A stretch of 50,163 bases of DNA from NCBI GenBank assembly GCA_002392915.1, contig DGHQ01000012.1, positions 1 through 50,163 on the forward strand, in the 5' to 3' direction. The stretch comes from Bacteroidales bacterium UBA3844. Its GTDB lineage: Bacteria; Bacteroidota; Bacteroidia; Bacteroidales; Paludibacteraceae. Under the pieces are notes generated by a model. The model was not told the DNA's origin and ran no database searches. It was given only the letters and a program-made list of their open reading frames with translations. Each line of letters opens with the position of its first letter. Positions within the stretch are counted from its first letter, which is position 1. Below are positions 8,594-15,966 of the stretch, piece by piece. The position numbers and the translations under genes are program-made.

Positions 8594-9862
8594 CTATTTG
8601 TTTTTCAACTCCTTGACTTCAGCCTTCAATGCTGCGTTCTCTTTCTTTAGCTCAATCATGTGGAGAGTCAACTCCTCGACCTTCTCCAAAAGAAGATTGC
8701 TTATCTGAGAAACGCTCACTCCATTAGCGTCCATTTCTGCAGCTGATGGCATACCTGGAAGATGCTTATGCTCGTTAACGTAGTTTTCAATTTCATCTAG
8801 AGACTTCAACTCATAGTCGTCGTCAAACACGTAGTCGGCAGCTCCGTGCATATCCATCTTGATGTTTTTTGCGTTCAATGAATTAACATTGATTGAGCTT
8901 GAGTTCAAATCAGCGACCTCGATCTCTCCTGAACAAAGGATCTTACCGTCAACATGAAGCTTAGCGGCTGGACTCTCTACTCCGATACCTACATTTCCGT
9001 TTTGGAAGATGTAATTTTTAGCGTCGAAATACAAATCCTTTGGACATGCAGGTTTGTAACCACAGAACTCACTTGCTTTAATAGTAGCCTTTTCTGTTCC
9101 TCCAATAGAGATAGATCCTGGATAACCTGGGTGGTCAGTCAAAGAAGCAACAATACCACCTTTTACAATAGCTCCTCCATTCAATATTGCACGGCCTGTA
9201 GCCTCAATATCTCCTTTCGCATATGTTATGGCGTTAAGTGTTGTATTGCCAGTAACATTCAAAGTGTTATTCACTGTGGTAGCTCCATTCAATGTTGTTG
9301 CTCCGGTTGCTTTCAAAGATCCTGCCAAAGTAGTTGCTCCAACTACTGTCACACCGCTGTTGAATGTAGCATTACCGCTAGTTACCATTGTGCTGTTCAT
9401 TGAAACTGGTCCGTCAAACTTAGCCAATCCTGCTGACACGATCAAACCACTCTTTGCTGTTACATTGCTGTTGAATGTAGCTGAAGAGAATGTTGAAGCT
9501 CCAGCAACTGTCAAACTGCTTCTTAGATTACTTGCTCCAGCAACATAAAGTCCATTAGCAGGAGCTGAAGATGCAGCACCTACAGTCAAACCTCCGTTTG
9601 ATCCTTGTAGCAATCTTGTGTTGCCTTTGTAATCGTAGATTCTCAGACCGTTCTTCGCAGAGTCGGCCTTGATTGTAAGTTTGTTGCCTTGGTAGCTATT
9701 TGCTGCTGCTACACCGATTGCGACGTTGCCTTTTGCTCCTTTTTGTGGATTAACATACAAACCGTAAGTTGAATTAGATGTCCATGACTGTGCGTTCACT
9801 CCTGCACATGTCAACACTAGGGAAGCTGCAGCTCCCGCTTTCAATAATTTTGAAAATAACAT
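8594..9862 (-). CDS. Secreted beta-repeat fibre-like protein with C-terminal coiled coil (cassette copy A)
   Basis: 422 aa. The start is set at the ATG at 9862, giving signal peptide MLFSKLLKAGAAASLVLTCA. Copy B has the same length and start, and sequence further upstream is not conserved in frame. After an N-terminal region (~25-110) come short repeats rich in T, L, G, N and A ('GATTLNGATTVNNTLNVTG'), as in beta-roll or tail-fibre stalks. Then comes a conserved Bacteroidota module ('ADYVFDDDYELKSLDEI', 'EHKHLPGMPSAAEMDANGV') and a coiled-coil tail ('LLLEKVEELTLHMIELKKEN'). It has no T9SS 'YPNP' domain of its own. The role is unknown; it may form a surface fibre processed by, or displaying, the peptidase encoded next to it. 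Confidence 0.8.
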   Translation of the reverse strand: MLFSKLLKAGAAASLVLTCAGVNAQSWTSNSTYGLYVNPQKGAKGNVAIGVAAANSYQGNKLTIKADSAKNGLRIYDYKGNTRLLQGSNGGLTVGAASSAPANGLYVAGASNLRSSLTVAGASTFSSATFNSNVTAKSGLIVSAGLAKFDGPVSMNSTMVTSGNATFNSGVTVVGATTLAGSLKATGATTLNGATTVNNTLNVTGNTTLNAITYAKGDIEATGRAILNGGAIVKGGIVASLTDHPGYPGSISIGGTEKATIKASEFCGYKPACPKDLYFDAKNYIFQNGNVGIGVESPAAKLHVDGKILCSGEIEVADLNSSSINVNSLNAKNIKMDMHGAADYVFDDDYELKSLDEIENYVNEHKHLPGMPSAAEMDANGVSVSQISNLLLEKVEELTLHMIELKKENAALKAEVKELKNK

Positions 9863-10118
9863 AGATAAAGTTTTTAGTGGAGAGTTCATAAATAACATAA
9901 AAAAACACACGCAGGAAGAAAGAACCCTCCCTAGTTCTCCCTGATATGTTCGCAAACACATGGTGATTATTAGAGAAACATTCATTTGGGCTACTCTAAT
10001 CACTCTTTACTCTAAATGAATGTTTTTTATAAATAACATCTACTAATTAATAACATCTACGTCTAGACTCGCATTAGTCTTAATGTCGCATTCATTATCT
10101 AATATCCATCTCGATTTG
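9863..10118 (-). promoter_or_regulatory. Long conserved 5' leader of cassette A with 12-bp inverted repeat
   Basis: About 256 nt separate the promoter from the start codon. The leader contains a perfect inverted repeat, AAACATTCATTT (9976-9987) and AAATGAATGTTT (10014-10025), and direct repeats of 'AACATCTAC'. The same leader, with the same hairpin arms, precedes cassette B at 14052-14312. That conservation in non-coding DNA suggests an RNA-level regulatory role, though recent duplication would also explain it. No known riboswitch was recognised. Confidence 0.55.
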
Positions 10119-10124
10119 CATACA

Positions 10125-10155
10125 CAAAGTTAAAGCCAATAATTGAGTTGTCAAA
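10125..10155 (-). promoter_or_regulatory. Bacteroidota promoter of cassette A (TTTG-N19-TAACTTTG)
   Basis: On the minus strand the -33 box TTTG (10152-10155) lies 19 nt from the -7 box TAACTTTG (10125-10132). Cassette B has the matching promoter at 14319-14349. Transcription should start near 10118. Confidence 0.7.
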
Positions 10156-10444
10156 AGATTTTTCTGTTTTATTTGGGAGAAAATCACAATGTGTGTGAGT
10201 ATTAAATATTTATGGAATTAGCAGCTTCGCACGAGTAAATGAGCCATGAACGTTCTGCCATTTGCAAACATCGTTTCCGTTATTCTTCCAAGTGTCGGAT
10301 GAATTCTCATTTATAAAATTGCCGTCTGCTAAAATCGAGTTTTCATAGATGGAAGGTTATGAAAATTATAAAGGACGGAATGACCTTGTCCCTTCTTCTA
10401 TCGCGAATTTGGAGGACGAGCGGGTATAAAAAGAAAAATTGTAA
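10156..10444. other. Intergenic spacer between the two cassettes
   Basis: The first ~60 nt upstream of the promoter are still similar to the matching DNA upstream of cassette B (shared 'ATTAAATATTTATGG' at about 10202-10216 and 14396-14407), so this is the left edge of the duplicated unit. The remaining ~220 nt show no gene, repeat or site that I recognise. Confidence 0.5.
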
Positions 10445-10478
10445 TTAAAAATCGCTTGCAGCTTTATGCCACAAGCGA
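10445..10478 (-). terminator. Rho-independent terminator of the second C25 peptidase gene
   Basis: TCGCTTG (10452-10458) pairs with CAAGCGA (10472-10478), with a short inner helix; on the minus strand a T-rich tract follows. It is nearly identical to the terminator at 5928-5960, including the flanking sequence up to the gene ends. Confidence 0.8.
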
Positions 10479-10507
10479 CCTTTAATAGTTTGTCAAAAAA
10501 GAATTGT

Positions 10508-12754
10508 TTACTTCAAAACAACCTTCTCAACATAGAAATCATTGTCAGTTACAACATTCAGCAAGTACATGCCTTGAGCATTCGATGATAGATCAATCTC
10601 AACCTCATTTGAACCGCCAATCTCATCCAAGATAACCTTTCCTTTCAAATCAGTCACAATCACCTTGTTGATTGTGTTGTTAGAACGGATGTAAAGCAAT
10701 CCGTCAGTAGGGTTAGGATAGATCTCAATGCCATTAACATCAGAAACAGCATCGTCGATATCAGTTAGCACGTTATCAAATACATCTTCTTCAATTTCAT
10801 CTCCTTCAAATTCATCATAGATTGTTTTTGATCTCATAGATGATTTAGAACAACCAATTGTATTTGCTTTGAATTTACTGTTTTTAGTGTTAAAACCTGA
10901 CTTTAGAATAACCTTTGGTGCACTGTATAAAGTGTTTGAATTGCCAGATATTTTATTTGAAGCAACAATTTTGTTTACTGCAGTCATTTTGTAAACTCCA
11001 CCAGCAATATTTGTGCCAATTGTCAAGTTTGATGGACACTGATCATGAGGGATTACTCTAATGGATGGGTCACCGAAAATATTCCATGCATTGAAAACGT
11101 AAGCATAACCTGAATATTCATCCATCATCACACAAGACGCATTGTAACACAAACAACCGAATGAACTGTATGTTTCTCTTGTCAAATAATCTGCGAATGC
11201 ATCTTGAGCTCTCATAGGTGGCTCCCATGGCTGAGAAATACTAGATGCGTATATGCACACAGAGCCAGTTGGATAACCGCTTGAGTTACGGGCGTTTTGC
11301 CAAGCTTCCGCAAAACAGGTTCTTCCTTTGAAATCACCATTTAGACAAGCCACGTCGAAAATGAATGGCCATTTGTTTGTGTTTGCAAGACTGCTCGCGT
11401 TGCTGACGGAAAAATCAGATGTTCCCCATGATGTCTGACTTCCATGTCCTGTGTAGTTAATAATTGAACATCCGTTATTTACAGCGTTTGCAACATCGGT
11501 AGCAGACGGATCTCCTGATGCATCATTGCCTCCTTGGGAACCATCGTAGAGTTCTTTCCTGCTGTTGTATTCCCAATTCAAAAGCTTGTTGCTGATAATT
11601 CTGGAGTGTTGATAATCGTATTCTCCGTTATGACCAGGACCTTGATCACTGGCTATTCCCAAACATGTTTTTGCCCAAGCCTGATTCCTGTCCAAGCCAT
11701 CGTAAAGAATAGATTTTGTTATCAAAGCGTTTAGATCAGTAATATTAGAAACAGAGAATCGACCTACGATAATGTCTGGGTAGCTGTCATCTGTTATCAA
11801 AGAATACTTAGGGTCAAGAGCGTGATCTCCGTATCTGTCAGTCACATAATCTGCTTGAATTTGTTCGTAATCACCAACTAGAAGCACATAAGTAAGATCA
11901 GAATGATTTTTGTAATAATTATCGATGTAGCTTTTTACGCTACTATAAGATGTTCCTGTTGTGCTTGTGGATACGATTGTTGTTGGAATGCCAATTTCAT
12001 TCTTATGTGTCACGTATGGTGTCATAGCGGAAACGAAAGACGAGTGGCATATAATCAACATCGATCCCCAATCATTAGACGTAGAACGATTAGCAATTGA
12101 TGAGTAGTTGATGAATCGACCTTTATAGATTTCATCGAAACTAGAGTTGCTTCTTGTGGAAGTGACACCGAAAGAACCGTTAGTGATTGTGTACTCGATT
12201 TCTAAACTGGTGTAAACTCTCAATTTCTTCTTCGATCCATTGTATGCAAAAGGGTAAATTGTGACAGGTGTACCATTGACGTCCCTTATACTATAACTAG
12301 CCCCCGTTGCGTATCTGCTTGACGGATAATACGAGTCGTTCGTGTATGTTGAAGAGAACGTATATCCGACAGTGCTTGGATCGATATTTCTACTAAGAAT
12401 ACCCTTTGATGGCACAACTTGCATAGAGTACTCCTTGTAGCTCGAAGAAATGACTTTAGTGGTGAATTTAGCACCTTCAGAAGATGCCAAACTTCTTACG
12501 ATTTTTGGCAATTCAGGATAGCCTTTGTCGTACGACATACCCTCTTCGAGATCAACTTTGTAGTAGGTGCTTCCGTTGATTGTTATCGGCTCTCTTTGAA
12601 AACTACCTATATTTACTTTTATTCTCACCGTTTTGTTTGTCGCGGAAACAACGGACACGGAATTAGCTGTAGAACTAATTTTGACCGTCTCCTTTGCGGC
12701 AAATATGGAAGAAGAGAACAAAAGCAATAATGATAAAATTAAAGTCTTTTTCAT
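10508..12754 (-). CDS. Gingipain-like C25 cysteine peptidase with T9SS sorting domain (cassette copy B)
   Basis: 748 aa. Signal peptide (MKKTLILSLLLLFSSSIFA), propeptide-like region (~20-230), C25 catalytic domain (~235-560) and a T9SS type A sorting domain at the end. Catalytic His437 ('YTGHGSQTSWG') and Cys470 ('FDVACLNGDF') are again 33 residues apart. The catalytic part differs strongly from copy A (864 aa), yet the last ~85 residues of the two proteins are almost identical. It follows its partner fibre-like gene by 28 nt and is expected to be secreted by the T9SS encoded in this window. The different catalytic domain suggests a different cleavage specificity from copy A; this is inference. 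Confidence 0.9.
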   Translation of the reverse strand: MKKTLILSLLLLFSSSIFAAKETVKISSTANSVSVVSATNKTVRIKVNIGSFQREPITINGSTYYKVDLEEGMSYDKGYPELPKIVRSLASSEGAKFTTKVISSSYKEYSMQVVPSKGILSRNIDPSTVGYTFSSTYTNDSYYPSSRYATGASYSIRDVNGTPVTIYPFAYNGSKKKLRVYTSLEIEYTITNGSFGVTSTRSNSSFDEIYKGRFINYSSIANRSTSNDWGSMLIICHSSFVSAMTPYVTHKNEIGIPTTIVSTSTTGTSYSSVKSYIDNYYKNHSDLTYVLLVGDYEQIQADYVTDRYGDHALDPKYSLITDDSYPDIIVGRFSVSNITDLNALITKSILYDGLDRNQAWAKTCLGIASDQGPGHNGEYDYQHSRIISNKLLNWEYNSRKELYDGSQGGNDASGDPSATDVANAVNNGCSIINYTGHGSQTSWGTSDFSVSNASSLANTNKWPFIFDVACLNGDFKGRTCFAEAWQNARNSSGYPTGSVCIYASSISQPWEPPMRAQDAFADYLTRETYSSFGCLCYNASCVMMDEYSGYAYVFNAWNIFGDPSIRVIPHDQCPSNLTIGTNIAGGVYKMTAVNKIVASNKISGNSNTLYSAPKVILKSGFNTKNSKFKANTIGCSKSSMRSKTIYDEFEGDEIEEDVFDNVLTDIDDAVSDVNGIEIYPNPTDGLLYIRSNNTINKVIVTDLKGKVILDEIGGSNEVEIDLSSNAQGMYLLNVVTDNDFYVEKVVLK

Positions 12755-12782
12755 TATTTGCTATTTTATGTTGGTTGCTTTA

Positions 12783-14051
12783 TTATTTCTCCAATTCCTG
12801 AACTCTTGCCTTCAATGCTGCATTCTCCTTCTCAAGCTTGATCATGTGTAGAGTCAACTCCTCTACCTTCTCCAAAAGAAGGTTGCTCATCTTAGATACG
12901 CTTACACCGTTAGCGTCCATCTCTGCTGCTGATGGCATACCAGGAAGGTGCTTGTGCTCGTTAACGTAGCTCTCAACCTCTGAAAGAGACTTCAAATCGT
13001 AGTTCTCATCAAATACGTAGTCGGCAGCTCCGTGCATATCCATCTGGATGTCCTTTGCGTTCAATGAGTTAACCTTGATTGAATTTGAATTCAAATCTGC
13101 AACCTCGATCTCTCCTGTACAAAGGATTTTTCCTGCAACGTGAAGTTTAGCCTGTGGATTCTCTACGCCGATACCAACGTTTCCGTTCTTGAAGTTATAC
13201 TTCTGAGCCAAGAATGCCATTGGATCATAGTTGTTATATCCGTAAGCGGAAATCTGAGCCCATCCATTATCTACTTTTAAGCGGATAGAGTTGTAGATTG
13301 TTGTTCCTGTGTTAATTGTCAAACCGTTGTAGAACTCGTTCGATGTTCCTTTTCCAACAAAACTTTTGTTGAATGTTGCAGAACCGTTGAATGTGGCTGA
13401 GTTGGCGAATGTTGCTGCACCATTGAATGTAGATGCGTTCTGAGCTTTGAATGAATTAACTGTTAGTGCAGAAATTGTAGTTGTTGATAAAGAAGAAGTT
13501 CCTGTAACACTCAATCCTCCAGGCATGTTTGTCTTTCCACTTACAGTCAATGAACCTTTCATTACAGCAGCACCGTTTGATGTCAACGAGCTAGCTGTTA
13601 GTGAACCTGTTGTTGTTCCTGCTAATGTAGTTGCTCCTGCAACTTTCAAACTGCTGTTTAATGTGGCAGCACCATTAAGTGTCGATGTGCCATAGACATA
13701 CAATGTGCTTCTTAGATTACTTGCTCCAGCAACGTAAAGTCCATTAGCAGGTGCAGTAGATGGAGAACCAACTGTCAAACCTCCGTTTGATCCTTGTAGC
13801 AATCTTGTATTACCTTTGTAATCGTAGATTCTTAGACCGTTCTTCGCAGAGTCTGCCTTGATTGTAAGTCTGTTGCCCTGATAGCTTGATGATGCTGCTA
13901 CACCGATTGCAACGTTACCTTTTGTTCCCTTCAACTGATTAACGTACAAACCATAAGTTGAATTAGATGTCCACGACTGTGCGTTCACTCCTGCACATGT
14001 CAATACAAGGGATGCTGCTGCACCCGCTTTCAATAACTTTGAAAATAACAT
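12783..14051 (-). CDS. Secreted beta-repeat fibre-like protein with C-terminal coiled coil (cassette copy B)
   Basis: 422 aa, the same length as copy A. Signal peptide MLFSKLLKAGAAASLVLTCA and the next ~85 residues are nearly identical to copy A, as are the last ~130 residues ('KLHVAGKILCTGEIEVADLN', 'EHKHLPGMPSAAEMDANGV', coiled coil). The middle (~115-290) differs, being made of short repeats such as 'ASTFNGAATFANSATFNGSA'. This fits a fibre stalk that varies between fixed ends. No T9SS 'YPNP' domain is present, so how it leaves the periplasm is unclear. It is the first gene of cassette B, followed 28 nt later by the C25 peptidase gene. Confidence 0.8.
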   Translation of the reverse strand: MLFSKLLKAGAAASLVLTCAGVNAQSWTSNSTYGLYVNQLKGTKGNVAIGVAASSSYQGNRLTIKADSAKNGLRIYDYKGNTRLLQGSNGGLTVGSPSTAPANGLYVAGASNLRSTLYVYGTSTLNGAATLNSSLKVAGATTLAGTTTGSLTASSLTSNGAAVMKGSLTVSGKTNMPGGLSVTGTSSLSTTTISALTVNSFKAQNASTFNGAATFANSATFNGSATFNKSFVGKGTSNEFYNGLTINTGTTIYNSIRLKVDNGWAQISAYGYNNYDPMAFLAQKYNFKNGNVGIGVENPQAKLHVAGKILCTGEIEVADLNSNSIKVNSLNAKDIQMDMHGAADYVFDENYDLKSLSEVESYVNEHKHLPGMPSAAEMDANGVSVSKMSNLLLEKVEELTLHMIKLEKENAALKARVQELEK

Positions 14052-14312
14052 AGATAAAGTTTTTTAGTGGAGAGTTCACAAATAACATAAAAACACACTC
14101 AGAAAGAAAGAACTCTCCCCAGTTCTCCCTGATATGCTCGCAAACACATGGTGATTATTAGAGAAACATTCATTCATTTGGGACTACTCTAATTACTTTC
14201 TACTCTAAATGAATGTTTTTTATTAAATAACATCTACTAATTAATAACATCTACGTTTAGATCCGCATTAGTCTTAATGTCACATTCATTATCTAATATC
14301 CATCTCGATTTG
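14052..14312 (-). promoter_or_regulatory. Long conserved 5' leader of cassette B
   Basis: A ~260-nt leader homologous to 9863-10118. The right arm AAATGAATGTTT (14207-14218) is unchanged. The left arm (14164-14179) carries a small CATT duplication, so the stem can still form. A one-base difference in the run of T just upstream of the start codon breaks any shared reading frame further upstream, which supports reading this DNA as non-coding leader. Confidence 0.55.
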
Positions 14313-14318
14313 CATATA

Positions 14319-14349
14319 CAAAATTAAATGCAATATTTGGCAAAACAAA
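14319..14349 (-). promoter_or_regulatory. Bacteroidota promoter of cassette B (TTTG-N19-TAATTTTG)
   Basis: On the minus strand the -33 TTTG (14346-14349) and the -7 TAATTTTG (14319-14326) are separated by exactly 19 nt, as in cassette A. Confidence 0.7.
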
Positions 14350-14759
14350 ATAATTTTGAAATTTATTCGCAAGAAAATTATAATATGTATGAATATTAAA
14401 TATTTATGGGATGTTTAACGGGCAAACTTGTCGTTTTGAATATTTTCTTCTTGCGTTAGACTAATCATATTTTGCCGTATTAGTATAATAAGCAATTGGG
14501 CACATGTTTTATAGATATTGGTAATAATCCCTTTCCAAATGTAATCAGATGTTGGCTCATATAAAAACACAGAGAATATAAGTTCTCAGAAAAAGTCTAT
14601 GTTTTTTTGAGAAAAGAGACGGAAATTCAGTTAAAACTAGGACTGAGCCTATTACAAAGATGTTAAGTTTGTTTAAAATTTACGCTTGAACTTTTTTTGT
14701 ATTATATTCGTCATGCGTAATTATGTAATCGATTTTTGAAAAAATAAAAATTAAATGAA
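14350..14759. other. Intergenic spacer, divergent region
   Basis: Similarity to the upstream DNA of cassette A ends near 14410. The rest is AT-rich. I see no gene, RNA or clear promoter; a gene on the plus strand begins at 14760. Confidence 0.4.
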
Positions 14760-15736
14760 ATGGGGAAAATAAAGTCTTTGTTGGTGTCTTGTGTGTCTTT
14801 ATTGTCTGTTATGACAATCTCTGCACAAACTCTCTCTTTTATGCCTAATTGGAAACCTGGAGATAAGGTATCATACTGTTTTGTACAGAAAGAGATAAAA
14901 AAATCGGGAACAGAGTCGGCGACAGTATAAAAGTCCGCTGTGCTGAATCTTAAAGTTGTAAAAAAGGATGCAAACGGCTATGTTATGAATGCCACTTACG
15001 AGAATCCTGTCGAGAAGGGATCTGATGAAATGTCTGCTGCATTGTTCAAACTAAATGATGGATTGTCTTTCGATTATAAGTTGGATGCGTCAGGGAAACT
15101 TATAGGTTTGGTGGATAGCACCAAAGTAATTGCTGATTTGAAGGGGTTGATGGAAAAAGCGGCAAAGGATAATCCGTCGATTGGTCTTGTCCTTCAATTT
15201 GTAGGTGCTTCAATGTTAGACGATATGTATCTTGCTGGAATGTTGGACGAAGTTGGTTATATCCATTCGCTGAATGGATTGGAACTTACGGCTAAAAAAC
15301 AATAGAAAAAAATGCAGATAAGACCACAATGTTTGGATTCAGTGTCAACGCTCCTTATCACTACACACTGCAATCGGTAAATGGTAATATCGCCAATGTG
15401 AAGAGTTCAGCAGTGATAGGTAATGATATGATCATGTCCGCATTCATTGATTTCTCAATTCAGATGACGTCAGGGGTGTTGAATACTTTATCTTCGTTGA
15501 TGGCAAAAGAAGGAGACGAGAAGGTTGACATAAATCAGGAGATTCAACAGCAACGTGCAGAGATTGAGAAAAAATTCAAGGAGACTTTTGATTTGAAGAT
15601 GGAGGACAACTACACTTATTCGTTTGACAAATCTAACCAATGGATTTCCTCTATGAGTGGCAAAAACACTATCACAGGAAAATATGAGAATAATAATATT
15701 GATGTCACTATAGAGATTAAAATGACGAAAAAATAA
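14760..15736 (+). pseudogene. Secreted protein of unknown function, broken by a stop codon and a frameshift
   Basis: An ATG at 14760 opens a frame with a signal peptide (MGKIKSLLVSCVSLLSVMTISAQ). It is stopped by TAA at 14928-14930, then continues in the same frame ('KSAVLNLKVVKKDANGYVMN') to a TAG at 15303-15305. Just before that TAG is a run of six A (15294-15299). One extra A there joins the chain into the downstream frame ('TIEKNADKTTMFGFSVNAPY'), which runs to 15736. With the stop read through and that base restored, the protein would be 325 aa. No family was recognised; the layout suggests a secreted beta-rich protein. The two lesions are either true decay or base errors, the homopolymer one being the more suspect. 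A terminator follows. Confidence 0.75.
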
Positions 15737-15806
15737 TGCACATCTCGACGGTGCATTCATATAATAAACAGACCATTCCACAATTGCGTGGGATGGTCTG
15801 TTTTGT
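15737..15806 (+). terminator. Double-hairpin terminator after the secreted-protein pseudogene
   Basis: TGCAC/GTGCA (15737-15755) forms a small first hairpin. CAGACCATTCCAC pairs with GTGGGATGGTCTG (15769-15800), followed by TTTTGTT. The same two hairpins in the same order follow the gene at 15967. Confidence 0.85.
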
Positions 15807-15924
15807 TAATGCGAATTCGCAGATCTCAATTCGTCAAACTCGCGTCATCCCACCTTTTTAATCAATTTTAACAGTTACTCCTGTTTTGCTGAGAAATGCG
15901 TGATGATTGATTGGTGTTTGTTTT

Positions 15925-15932
15925 TATTTTTG
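15925..15932 (+). promoter_or_regulatory. Bacteroidota -7 element
   Basis: TATTTTTG lies 34 nt before the ATG at 15967. No TTTG box is found at the usual 19-nt spacing, only a TTG at ~15 nt, so the call is tentative. Confidence 0.35.
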
Positions 15933-15966
15933 TCAGACAAATTAATGACTGTTAAAGTATATAATT

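Noticed and set aside
9228..9548. Plus-strand open frame rich in Val, Ala and Pro
   Set aside because: It is the antisense of the short repeats in the fibre-like gene; the regular codons of the repeats keep the opposite frame open.
9863..10003. N-terminal extension of fibre-like protein A (start GTG at 10003)
   Set aside because: The extra 47 codons run through the leader hairpin and are not kept in frame in copy B; the signal peptide starts at 9862.
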